NCBI RefSeq assembly: GCF_007752535.1
Contig: NZ_CP036426.1
Location: 6,200,001-6,264,000 of the forward strand
DNA length: 64,000 nt
DNA from: Tautonia plasticadhaerens
Lineage (GTDB): Bacteria > Planctomycetota > Planctomycetia > Isosphaerales > Isosphaeraceae
Direction of reading: 5' to 3'
The position numbers and the translations under genes were made by a program. Positions within the stretch are counted from its first letter, which is position 1. Each line of letters opens with the position of its first letter. Positions 35,821-45,055 of the stretch are shown here, piece after piece. Under the pieces are notes generated by a model that had not been told where the DNA came from, made no database searches, and was given only the letters and a program-made list of their open reading frames with translations.

Positions 35821-37872
35821 ATGGGGCGCTCTTCCTCAATTCTTCGCCAGATGCGTTGTATCACGTCATGCGTGCTCTTTGGCTTACTGCCGTTCAATAT
35901 GAGCACCCGATGTGATGAAGCTTTAATAACATCCCTCCCTTCCCAAACAGCCCTAAGTGAATCGGTAGATTTGACTCCTGAACCCTCGATCGGATTGATC
36001 GACCCGATCATTACGGAAAACCAAATCACTCGATTCGTCCCGGGGCTTTACCCGGGGCAAGTTGTGCTTGATGACGAGCCGAATTCGCCACGTGAAATTC
36101 TTCGTCCTGGAGTTCTCGGACGTCCCCTCGAATCGCCTTCGTTCGGAGACCTCGACAAAGAAGACCACACATCTCCTTTACATGGCATATCGCGATGGCC
36201 GTTCTTTCCGACTCAGGGATTCGCGGGTCATTCTGGATTGCTACCGACTGAAATGCAGGTCATGGACGACTACGTCCCGAGGGAAGATCGTTGGAGAGTC
36301 GGTTACCCATTTTGGGATCGATACGATCGAGGAAATCGGATTGATGACGATTACCCGTTCGAGCTCGGGAGATTGTTCGACCCATTCAATCAGAATTTCC
36401 TCAAGGGCGATTATCCGATCATTGGCCAACATACATTCCTTGAGCTTACCGCCTCGACGAACGGGATTTACGAATATCGCGATTTGCCCGTCGCGACGAC
36501 TCCCTTCGAAAGCACTTCCCGTCCCTTTGAAGAACAGTTTTTCGGACGACAAAACCAATTTCTATTTATACAGAATTTTATTCTGAGCATTAATTTATTT
36601 CATGGCAACGCATCGTTCAAGCCTGCAGATTGGCGAATTCAGCTCACTCCGGTATTTAATGTCAACAACTTCAATCTGATGGAACTTGGTGCAGTCAGTC
36701 CGAATGTCCTGGCGGGAACTCATCGCACCCGTTCGCAATTATCGCTTCAGGAATGGTTCGTTGAGACGAAGATCGCGGACCTGTGCCCCTACTACGACTT
36801 CATGACGCTCAGGCTCGGATCTCAGCCGTTCATCAGTGACTTCCGGGGCTTCCTGTTTTTCGATGTCAACTCGGGTGCCAGGATTTTCGGCAACGCAGAC
36901 TCAAATCGAACTCAGTTCAATTTCGCCTATTTTCACCAACAAGAAAAAAATATCAATAGTTTTTTAAACGAAACGTTCCAGTTTCGCGACCAGAATTTGA
37001 CGTTCTTCAATTTGTTCCGACAGGACTTTATCGTCCCTGGCTTTACCGGACTGTTCAACTTAGCCTACAATAACGACAATGGAGGCGTTGAATTTGACCA
37101 GAATCGCTTCCTCGCTCGACCTGACCCGGTAGGAATCTTTCGGCCTCACTCAGTGAATGTCGGCTACCTCGGGATCGGGGGAGAAGGCCATTTCGGTCGG
37201 TATAACATCAGCCACCAGTTCTACTGGGCGTTCGGAAGAGATACAAACAACCCCATCGCTAACCGACCCCAGACGATAAACGGGCAATTTTACGCGATTG
37301 AAGGCTCATACGATCGCGACTGGGCCCGATTCAAAGTGTCATTTCTCTGGCAATCCGGCGACGCGAATCCGAACGACACTCATGCGACTGGTTTCGACAC
37401 TATCCTCGATAACCCCGTGTTTGCCGGCGGCCAGTTCAGCTACTATCAGCGCCAGGGGATTCCGCTCTTCGGGGTCTTCCTCACCCAGCGGAATAGCTTC
37501 GTCAATGACCTTCGATCGAGCAAAGTTAAGGGTCAGGCAAATTTCGTCAACCCGGGCTTGTTGCTTGGCAACGTCGGCATCGATCTCGATCTGACCCCTA
37601 CGATGAAAATGTTTAACAACGCAAACTTGCTATGGTTCGACAAGACTGCCGTCCTCGAACAGTTTCTCTACGACGGTCACATCGATCGGTTTATCGGGGC
37701 CGACCTGAGCGTTGGCTTCGAGTACCGGCCACTCGTCAGCGAGAACATCATCGTATTGCTCGGGGCAGGCACGCTGATTCAAGGGCAAGGTTTTCGAAAT
37801 CTGTACAATAACGCCTACGATCGAGTCGACCCCTGGGTTCAAGCGTTCGGCACCGTAATCCTGACTTACTGA
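35821..37872 (+). CDS. Porin-like outer-membrane beta-barrel protein
   Basis: This is a 683-residue exported protein. The signal sequence is MGRSSSILRQMRCITSCVLF with a hydrophobic core. ATG 35821 has GAGGGAG about nine bases upstream; an in-frame ATG at 35788 is less likely. The rest is rich in Asn, Phe, Tyr and Gly with alternating strands (IQNFILSINLFHGNASF; FNFAYFHQQEKNINSFLNE; VNVGYLGIGGEGHFGRYNI). It ends with ...AFGTVILTY, an aromatic C-terminus of the kind recognised by outer-membrane insertion machinery. It precedes, across an IS cluster, the decahaem cytochrome gene. A role as a conduit or partner of that cytochrome is inference. It is clearly AT-richer than the IS and nuo sequences. 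Confidence 0.75.
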   Translation: MGRSSSILRQMRCITSCVLFGLLPFNMSTRCDEALITSLPSQTALSESVDLTPEPSIGLIDPIITENQITRFVPGLYPGQVVLDDEPNSPREILRPGVLGRPLESPSFGDLDKEDHTSPLHGISRWPFFPTQGFAGHSGLLPTEMQVMDDYVPREDRWRVGYPFWDRYDRGNRIDDDYPFELGRLFDPFNQNFLKGDYPIIGQHTFLELTASTNGIYEYRDLPVATTPFESTSRPFEEQFFGRQNQFLFIQNFILSINLFHGNASFKPADWRIQLTPVFNVNNFNLMELGAVSPNVLAGTHRTRSQLSLQEWFVETKIADLCPYYDFMTLRLGSQPFISDFRGFLFFDVNSGARIFGNADSNRTQFNFAYFHQQEKNINSFLNETFQFRDQNLTFFNLFRQDFIVPGFTGLFNLAYNNDNGGVEFDQNRFLARPDPVGIFRPHSVNVGYLGIGGEGHFGRYNISHQFYWAFGRDTNNPIANRPQTINGQFYAIEGSYDRDWARFKVSFLWQSGDANPNDTHATGFDTILDNPVFAGGQFSYYQRQGIPLFGVFLTQRNSFVNDLRSSKVKGQANFVNPGLLLGNVGIDLDLTPTMKMFNNANLLWFDKTAVLEQFLYDGHIDRFIGADLSVGFEYRPLVSENIIVLLGAGTLIQGQGFRNLYNNAYDRVDPWVQAFGTVILTY

Positions 37873-38081
37873 GGGTGATCCTTCGACTCGGTCGCACCCT
37901 AATGACATGACTTCCATTGGTCATTTTTCTGACAGTCCTAATACTACTCCGTTAGTATCTGGGGTGGCGAATCGGTGAGCCCCCGACAGTAGGGGCAATC
38001 ATGCCGGCAGATCGGGGCCAGCAGCCGCTGCAACGCCCGCCGGATCGACGGCAGCGTGATCACCGGACCTCGGCGCCCCCC

Positions 38082-39539
38082 TGCTATGAGGCCGGTTGTC
38101 AAGGGGCGCGGTTCGGATCCCGAAGCTGGTGAGGATCAGCCTGCTATTCGTGCTCGGGGCACAGGGTAGGGTCTGCGATCGCGAACGAGGGCCGCCCTCT
38201 TTTTACGCGGGTCACCGCCCGCCGGGGGGAGCACGCGGTCACCTCACTCGCAGATCCTCGCTGGCTCGGGGTCGTTCCGCTCCGCTCGACGCGTCGCTCG
38301 GGCAGGGGTCGCGGCCGTTGACGGTGCCGCTCCGGGGTTGCGGGGGCCGGGCCGGGCCGCCAGGCGGCCGCCCGGTAGGGCACACCGCTGAGGCTCAGCC
38401 GCCACAGCAGGATCGCCAGACGCCGGGCCATCCCCGCGATGGCCTTCTTGCCGTTGCCGGTGGAGGCGACCAGCCGGCGGTACCTCGCCTTCGCTGCCAC
38501 GTCGCCGGCGACCCACCTCCAGGCCGCCTCGATGAGCACCGTCCGCAGCCGGGCGTTGCCCGACTTCAGCCGCCGCCCCTCGCGGCGCGTCGGGCCGCCC
38601 TGCAGGACTTGCGGCGCCAGGCCGATCATCCGGGCAACCTGCCCGCCGTCGCGGAAGCGCGCCGGGTCGTGCAGCTCGACGCGGGAGGTCATCGCCGTGA
38701 TCGGTCCCACCCCGGGCACCGTCCGCAGGGTCGAGGCCGTCTCGCGGTGGCGATCGGCCTTGGCCAGCTCCTCCAGGCGTCGGGTGGCGCGGGCCACCTG
38801 CTCCACGGCGTGCTGACGCTCGTCGAGCATCACGTCCAGGCAGAACCGCAGCTCGGCGGCGAGCTCCAGCCGACGCAGGGCGTCGACCGCCGTGGCCGTC
38901 CAATGGGTCAGCCCGGCCGGCTCGGCGACGCCGTGCTGCAGGAGCAACGCCTTGATCTGCTGCTGGATGACGCGGAGCTTGCGTGCCAGCTGCTCACGCA
39001 GCCGCACGACCTGGCGGTCGGCCTCCTGCTGCTCGTCGGGGACGCGCACCGGCTGGAGCAGCCCCTTCTGGGCGAAGCCGGCCAGCTTGCGGCAGTCGAG
39101 GCGGTCGCTCTTGGCCTCCGGGCCCGGCATGGTGGGGATCTTCGACGGGGCGATCACCTCGGCAGCATAGCCGGCGGCCCGGAGCCGTCGGACCAGGGCG
39201 AAGCCGGTGGGGCCGGCCTCGTAGACGACCCGGGCGACTTGCGTGCGGATGGGGTCCAGGCATGCGACGAGCAGCTCGGGGCTGGCCGGCTGGGCCCAGG
39301 AGGCGACGAGGCCGCGCAGGTCGGTGACGACGGCGACGTGGTAGCTGGCCTTGTGGACGTCGATGCCGACGTGGGCGACCTCGCCGGTGTCGAGGCGGAG
39401 CGTGGAGGACGTGGCGGCGGTGGGGCGGACGACGCGGGTCTTCTTCTTGGTCGCGGTCATGGCCGGGGTCTCTGGAAAGGGGACGAGCGTGTCACTCGCT
39501 CAAGTCTGCCTTCCGAACGCCTCCGGCCTTCATGCTATC
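38082..39539 (-). mobile_element. IS110-family element inserted in IS701-A
   Basis: The boundaries come from comparison with intact IS701-B. There the sequence GGCAAAAG runs straight into GGGGGGCGCCGAGG. Here that junction is split by about 1.46 kb. TGCTAT occurs near both ends (38082 and about 39533). There are no terminal inverted repeats, as usual for IS110. The family is known to use a bridge RNA from a non-coding end. Here the ends outside the gene are short (about 60 and 80 bp). Confidence 0.75.
38144..39460 (-). CDS. IS110-family transposase (DEDD recombinase)
   Basis: This 438-residue protein has an N-terminal RuvC-like DEDD domain (VAHVGIDVHKASYHVAVVTD; EAKSDRLDCRKLAGFAQKG). Its C-terminal Transposase_20 domain (LRTVPGVGPITAMTSRVELH; MIGLAPQVLQGGPTRREGRR) contains the catalytic serine region of the family. 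The last ~70 residues (APATPERHRQRPRPLPERRV...) are low in complexity and may be read-through into the non-coding end. ATG 39460. It looks intact otherwise. Confidence 0.85.
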   Translation of the reverse strand: MTATKKKTRVVRPTAATSSTLRLDTGEVAHVGIDVHKASYHVAVVTDLRGLVASWAQPASPELLVACLDPIRTQVARVVYEAGPTGFALVRRLRAAGYAAEVIAPSKIPTMPGPEAKSDRLDCRKLAGFAQKGLLQPVRVPDEQQEADRQVVRLREQLARKLRVIQQQIKALLLQHGVAEPAGLTHWTATAVDALRRLELAAELRFCLDVMLDERQHAVEQVARATRRLEELAKADRHRETASTLRTVPGVGPITAMTSRVELHDPARFRDGGQVARMIGLAPQVLQGGPTRREGRRLKSGNARLRTVLIEAAWRWVAGDVAAKARYRRLVASTGNGKKAIAGMARRLAILLWRLSLSGVPYRAAAWRPGPAPATPERHRQRPRPLPERRVERSGTTPSQRGSASEVTACSPRRAVTRVKRGRPSFAIADPTLCPEHE

Positions 39540-39747
39540 TTTTTGCCCGGCCGGGATCGCTCCCGACGGGCTCGTCGCTGTTCCGATGCCAGGAAGCCGT
39601 AGGCCAGCATCACCAGGCAGGCGTGGTGGTGGAAGCCCCGCCAGGAGCGGCCCTCGAAGTGATCCAGGCCCAACTCCTCCTTCATCTGCTGGTAGCCCTG
39701 CTCCACCGGCCAGCGGCTCTTCCAGAGCCGCACCGCCTTGATCCGGC
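39540..39747 (-). pseudogene. C-terminal fragment of IS701-A transposase
   Basis: Codons read [20 protein letters not shown], then [20 protein letters not shown], and [20 protein letters not shown]. This matches the C-terminus of the IS701-B transposase. It is cut off from its N-terminal part by the IS630 element and from its 3' end by IS110. Confidence 0.85.
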
Positions 39748-39760
39748 TAGTGGTCGTCCG

Positions 39761-40893
39761 CTATTGAGTTGCCGGGTATAGTCGGTGCAGTTTGATCCGG
39801 GCATCCGCCGTGGTGAACTGCCACCGAATGCCCACCATCCGCTCGTTGCGGTCCTCCTCCCACGCCGCGACCTCCCGCTTCAGTTCCTCGCTCGACCCGA
39901 TCCGCCGGTCCAGGCACTGCCTCGCCAGCACCGACAGCTCGATCTCCGCCATGTTCAGCCAACTCCCGTGCTTCGGCGTGTGGTGGATCTCCAACTTCCC
40001 GGCGATCCGACGGGCCCGCTCCGGCGGGAACGCCTCGTACAGCGAGGCGATCTTGTGCGTGTTCAGGTTGTCCATCACCAGCACGACCTTCTCCGCCTCC
40101 TCGTGCACCTCCTCCACCAGCCAACGCACCACCTCGGCGAAGTCCAACGCCGTCCGACGCTCGGTGACGTGGACCGCACGCCACCCCAGCAGCGGCATCG
40201 TCACCATGAACAGGTTGGCCGTCCCGTTGCGGACGTATTCGTGATCGAACCGCTCGAGCCGCCCTGGCGCTGCCGGGATCGGCACGACCGTCTCGCCGAT
40301 CAGTTGCTTGCTCGCCTCGTCGAGGCAGACCAGCGGTCGCGTCTCGTCGTAGGGCCGGTGGTAGACCTCCAGCACGTCCTCCATCGCCGCCACGAACTCG
40401 GCGTTCGCCTCCGGCGGGATGCACCACTGCTGCTTCAGATGCGGCCTCAGTTCGCTTTTTTCAAAGAGCGGCGCACCGTCTCGTCGGAGATCGAGGGGAC
40501 GATCTCCAACTCGACGAGCTTGTCGGCCAGCAATCGCATCGTCCAGGCCTTGCGGCCGTCGGGGGGCTCCGAGCAGGCCAGGGCGATCAACTTCGCCTCG
40601 GCCCGGCCGTCGAGGGCCCGCTGGCGGCTGGGACGGGCCTGCGTCTTGCGGACCAGGGCGGCCTCCAGGCCCTGCTCGACGAACCGCTGGCGGACCCGCT
40701 CGATGGTGGCGACAGAGACCTCGACGGCCTCGGCGATGCGGTCGTCGGGCCAGGCGGGCCCGCCCTCGGCGGCATCAGCCTTGAGGAGGATGCGGGCATG
40801 GGCCAGTTTCAGAGCGGAGGCCTTGCCGGCGGAGATGAGATCGAGGAGGGCCTGGCGTTCGTCGGCGGTGAGCGTCACGATGTACTTCTTCAT
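39761..40893 (-). CDS. IS630 transposase made by -1 frameshift
   Basis: The first frame (40893 down to 40447) encodes the helix-turn-helix part (MKKYIVTLTADERQALLDLI; RIAEAVEVSVATIERVRQRF). The second frame (down to 39761) encodes the DDE domain: PLVCLDEASKQLIGETV, KVVLVMDNLNTHKIASLYEA and HTPKHGSWLNMAEIELSVLA. The frames join at an A AAA AAG heptamer at 40461-40455, in the direction of a -1 shift. This is the known expression mode of many IS630 elements. The gene appears intact. Confidence 0.85.
40455..40461 (-). promoter_or_regulatory. Slippery heptamer for -1 frameshift (IS630 copy 1)
   Basis: On the minus strand the bases read AAAAAAG. The upstream frame ends four codons later at 40447 and the DDE frame continues in -1. 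Copy 2 has the same site at 45761-45767. Confidence 0.75.
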
Positions 40894-40972
40894 GTCGATG
40901 CTCCTGAAGCGGTTAGGGCTCCAGGAGAACCGATTGCAGCCCATCCCTCAAGTCGTCAGTGGCCGACCACTA

Positions 40973-42012
40973 GTCCGTGGCGGCAAGTTGCTGACGGCAT
41001 ACTTGATCTTCCCGTCGGCCTGCTCCTCGATCAACAACCGCACCGGCTCTGCCCCGACGCACTCGCCGGTGGCCCAGCCGGACGCCGGCCAGACCCGAAG
41101 CCAGGCGAAGCGACCCGACAGCTTGCCCTTGGTCCCCTCACGCCACGTCCCCTTGTGCCGCGGCGTCCTCGCGGCCAATTCCTTCAAGTTCATCGGCCGC
41201 GGCGTGCCCTCGGCCAGGCGATGCCGCTTGCGCGGTCGGCCGCCCGTGCCGGCCTTCGGCTCCTCCCAACTCGGCGGCGCGGTGAAGCCGACCAGCTCGT
41301 CGGTGACCCCGACGATGTACCGCAGCCGCCGCTGCTCCAGGCCGTCGCGGAAGTCGCCCGAGACGCCGTAGCCGGCGTCGGCCACGACGAAGCGGCCCGG
41401 CAGGCCCTCGGCACGCACCCGGTCGAGCAACTCCAGGGCGATCTGCCCCTTGCTCAGCGGGCGGCGTTCGGGCTCGGGTACGCCGGCCTCGTCGAGCCGC
41501 TCCTCGTCGCCCAGCCAGCGTCCCGGCAGGTAGAGCCGCATCGCCAGCGGGCAGTGGCCCTCGGGGCTGACGTAGCGGACCGAGGGGGCCACCTGGCAGT
41601 TGGCCCGCTTGCCCAACGCGCCGCAATACTGCCGCTGGACCCCGACGGAGTGCTTGCCCTGCTTGGGGAAGCTGGTGTCGTCGAAGACGAAGATGCCCCT
41701 CGGCGAGGCGAAGGCCTCGGCCATGACGGCGCGATGGCGCCTCCAGACATCCCGCTCGTCCCAGGCGGCCTGGTTGACGAACTGCTGCAGGGCCTGCTCG
41801 GGGTCGGCGACGTCCAGGCCGGCGGGCAGGGCGACGCGTCGGGAGAGGGGCTCGATGCTCTTGCGTTCGCCGTCGATGAGCAGGCCGTGGAGATAGACGT
41901 GGGCCCAGGCGGCCTGCCGGGCGCGGGCGAAGTCGGGCCGGAACCGGGCGGCGTAGGCGTCGAGGCGTTGCAGGACGTCGGGGGGAAGTTCGGGGGTGTA
42001 GGTCTTGCTCAT
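40973..42012 (-). pseudogene. N-terminal part of IS701-A transposase
   Basis: The frame starts MSKTYTPELPPDVLQRLDAY and has the IS701/DDE_5 features: GIFVFDDTSFPKQGKHSVGV (first Asp pair), RFVVADAGYGVSGDFRDGL (second Asp) and IVGVTDELVGF. It runs to KYAVSNLPPRTS, where IS630 copy 1 interrupts it. Unlike IS701-B, it keeps the lysine codon at TWREGTKGKLSGRFAWL. The rest of the protein is at 39540-39747. Confidence 0.85.
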
Positions 42013-42069
42013 ACCTCACGGTACGAACAAACCGCCTCGATCGTTCCGTAGAACCCAACGGAGTAGCAC

Positions 42070-43370
42070 TGAGGGGATTGAAAGGACAAAACTCTTCCGT
42101 ATCCTGAGACCTTCGCACCAGGAGATCAAGGAGATACGCAGATGCGGCCCAGCCCCGAGATGATCCCCGTCCTCATCGATGCCGCCAAGGCCCTCAAGGG
42201 CAGTCCGAAGCGAGTCTTCATGGCCAAGACCGTCGCAGCGATGGGGCGGGGTGGACAACGCTGGGCCCAGGAGCATCTCGGCTGGTGCCGGGAGACCATC
42301 CGCAAGGGCACGCACGAACTCCGCTCGGGCATGACCTGCGTGGACGCCTTCTCGGCCCGCCGTCGCAAGCCCGCCGAGGAGCACTTGCCCCGACTCCTCG
42401 ATGACATCCGCAGCATCGCCGACGGGCAGAGCCAGGCCGACCCCAAGTTCCAGACCAAGGGGCTCTTCACCCGGATCAGTGCCGCCGAGGTCCGACGCCA
42501 GTTGATCGCCACGAAGGGCTACACCGACGAGGAGTTGCCCACCCAGCAGACCATCAACACCAAGCTGAACCTGCTGGGCTATCGCCTCTCCAGGGTGGCC
42601 AAGTGCCGCCCCCAAAAAGAGTCCCGCAGACCGATGCCATCTTCGATCAACTGAAGGCGGTCAACCCCGAGGCGGATCGGGCCAGGGGCACCCTGCGGCT
42701 CTCGATCGACGCCAAGGCGACGGTGCATGTCGGCCCCTTCTCACGGCGGGGCCGGAGCCGGACCGGCACGAAGGCGGCGGATCACGACTTCAAGCCCGTG
42801 GCGACGCTGACCCCCTTCGGCATCTTCCTGCCCGAGCACGACGACCTGTGGCTGTACATGGCCCGGTCGAAGGTCACCAGCGACTTCATCGCCGATCGCC
42901 TGGAGCAATGGTGGGAGGGCGTCCGCCTGCGGTTCCTGCGGGTCAAGACGCTGGTGATCAACCTGGACAACGGCCCGGAGAACCACAGCCGGCGGAGCCA
43001 GTTCCTCAAGCGGATCGTGGCCTTCGCCCGCAAGTATCGCCTGGTGGTGCAGTTGGCGTACTACCCGCCGTACCACAGCAAGTACAACCCGATCGAGCGG
43101 TGCTGGGGCGTGCTGGAGATGCACTGGAACGGGTCGCTGCTGGACTCGGTGGAGGCGGTGTTGGGATTCGCCCGATCGATGACCTGGAAGCGGAAGCACC
43201 CGGTGGTCAGCCTGGTGGAGACGACCTACGCCAAGGGGGTCAGGCTGAAGCCCGAGGAGATGGAGGCGTTGGAGGCCGAGGTGATCCGCCTGCCGTCGCT
43301 TGAGAAGTGGTTCGTGAAGATCCCTCGTAAGCGAGGCAGGCCACGGAAGACGTAGCTTCTTTCTGGTGCC
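42070..43370 (+). mobile_element. ISAzo13-family element (ends approximate)
   Basis: The two overlapping frames encode a Rhodopirellula-type ISAzo13 transposase. The element directly follows the right end of IS701-A. I could not identify its terminal repeats, so both limits are estimates: the left is the IS701 end and the right is shortly after the gene. Confidence 0.6.
42142..43355 (+). CDS. ISAzo13-family transposase made by -1 frameshift
   Basis: The first frame (42142-42654) starts MRPSPEMIPVLIDAAKALKG and has a helix-turn-helix-like part (GWCRETIRKGTHELRSG; QTINTKLNLLGYRLSRV). The second (entering near 42605, ending 43355) carries the DDE domain: LRLSIDAKATVHVGPFSRRG, LVINLDNGPENHSRRSQF and PPYHSKYNPIERCWGVLE. 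The frames overlap around a CCCCCAAAAAG stretch at 42608-42618, and the change is -1. ISAzo13 transposases are known to be produced by frameshifting. The gene looks intact. Confidence 0.8.
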
Positions 43371-43476
43371 TAAGAAACCTTGACAGAACTGTCGTGAGCG
43401 GTATAACGACCGCCAATTCAATCGGTGCGCACCTTTGTTAAGGAAGGTCGCCGGCTGAAATGGAGGTCGTAGGTAC

Positions 43477-45055
43477 ATGTTTTCCGCAACTAGAAATGAA
43501 CGATTTTTCCGAGTCAAGACGCTCTTTGCGATAATATCTGCCCTCGCGACGATCGGCTCGCATCGAGTGGATGCCCAGTCCTCCCACCAATCTTTCCTTG
43601 GTCTTACTCCCAGCCAGCACGTAAGCTTGGGTGACTTCGACGTGAGGCCTGGCGGTTACCCATATCCAGCTGGGTTCGATCGAATTGAACTCATGGGCCA
43701 GATTGATTCGGATGTCGCTCGCAAAAGTGGGAAGTGCGTGTCCTGCCACCAGAACGTGGGAAATCCGCACATCAAGGATTCAGTGCGACTCGGATGTACT
43801 GACTGCCACGGCGGTGACCCCAGGGCCGAGATTAAGGGACTCGCGCACGTACGCCCGCACTTCCCCGAATCCTGGTCGGGATCGGCGAATCCAGTTCGAT
43901 CGTATGCCCTGCTCAATCACGAGGCACCCGGATTTGTGCGATTCGTCAACCCGGGGGACCTTCGCGTCGCACACCTCAGCTGCGGGACATCGGGCTGCCA
44001 CGGTGAGATTGTCGACCATGTCCGCAAGAGTATGATGTCCCATGGCGCCATGTTGTGGGAGGCTGCTCTTTACAACAATGGCTCTTACCCGGCCTAGAGG
44101 GCAAGGTTCGGAGAGAGTTACAGCATGTACTGGGTTCCCCAACGTGTCCAGGAAGTGCCTCTGCCGTCCGAGTATGAGATGAAGGTTGAGGGCGTCCTCC
44201 CGTTTCTCGACCCGCTCCCCCGATTTGAGGTCTCCCAGCCGGGCAACGTCCTCCGAATTTTCGAACGTGGTCGAACCCTTCCGGCCGAAATCGGGTTCCC
44301 GGCGCCGGTCACCAACCTCGGACTGCTGAACCTCGGGGGAGACCCACCAGGCCGCCCGCTTTCCGGCTTAAGTAATCGTGGTCTCGGGACGAAGAATCGG
44401 ACTGATCCTGTGCTTATCGGCTTGCAGAAGACGAGACTCATGGATCCGACCCTCAACTTTCTTGGGACAAACGACAAGCCCGGAGATTATCGATCCAGCG
44501 GTTGCACCGCCTGTCACATCGTATACGCTAATGACCGATCACCTGTTCACTCTGGCCCTTATGCCGCATTTGGTAACCGGGGGACCACCTCCAACCCCGA
44601 CCCGATGATCCCGAAAGATGAGCCCGGACACCCCATTTCTCACGATTTCGTCTGGGCACCTCCAACCAGTCAGTGCCTCGTCTGCCACATTCATCCGGGA
44701 ACAAGCGTGACGAATAGCTATGTGGGATACATGTGGTGGGATCTTGAGTCTGACGGTGAGTTGATGTACCCCGAGGAGGAACGGGACCCGACCGCCGAAC
44801 AATTCGTCAATGCCATGATGATCGACCCCAACGAATCAAGTGCGCGTGGCCTCTGGAGGGATCCGGAATTCCTCTCCCGGGTCTCAGAATTGAATGCAGT
44901 CGCCGAGTCGAATCAGTTTGCTGACTTCCACGGCCACGGCTGGATCTACGATGCCGTCTTCAAGAAGGACCGAAAGGGTAACCTGCTCGACGTCGACGGC
45001 GACCTCGTCATCAACGTCGAAAATTCCGCCCTTCAAGCTGCGATACGGTCACCTA
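43477..45055 (+). pseudogene. Decahaem cytochrome c / LVIVD fusion, part 1 (amber codon, then IS630)
   Basis: This is the 5' part of a large exported multihaem cytochrome. ATG 43477 has GGAGG ten bases upstream and opens a signal peptide (FRVKTLFAIISALATIGSHR...VDAQ). Haem motifs here are CVSCH, CTDCH, a CX4CH motif (CGTSGCH), CTACH and CLVCH. An in-frame TAG at 44095-44097 (after NNGSYPA) interrupts it. The same frame continues as RARFGESYSMYWVPQRVQEV and has no other lesion up to the IS630 insertion at TA 45054-45055. Continuation is at 46279. In cells the product would be an extracytoplasmic electron-transfer protein; as it stands only a 206-residue, three-site peptide can be made without read-through. 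Confidence 0.85.

Larger units (their letters stand above)
39750..40970 (-). mobile_element. IS630-type element, copy 1
   Basis: The ends are GTGGTCG (39750) and CGACCAC (40970). TA dinucleotides flank it at 39748-39749 and 40971-40972, the target duplication expected for IS630/Tc1 elements. It is the same as the element at 45056-46276 except for one base seen near the right end (C at 40963, T at 46269). Removing it restores the IS701 reading frame [15 protein letters not shown]. Confidence 0.9.
37941..42069 (-). mobile_element. IS701-type element A, itself split by IS630 and IS110
   Basis: The left end ATACTACTCCGTTAG (37941) and the right end, which reads inward GTGCTACTCCGTTGG from 42069, match the ends of the element at 47942-49389. 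TA precedes the left end. Inside are three parts of one transposase gene, separated by an IS110 element (38082-39539) and an IS630 element (39750-40970). Removing both gives a normal-sized IS701. Confidence 0.85.

Noticed and set aside
35772-35915. A 47-codon frame upstream of and overlapping the porin-like gene start
   Set aside because: AAGGAG is present but only two bases before the ATG, too close for normal initiation, and the peptide has no recognisable features.
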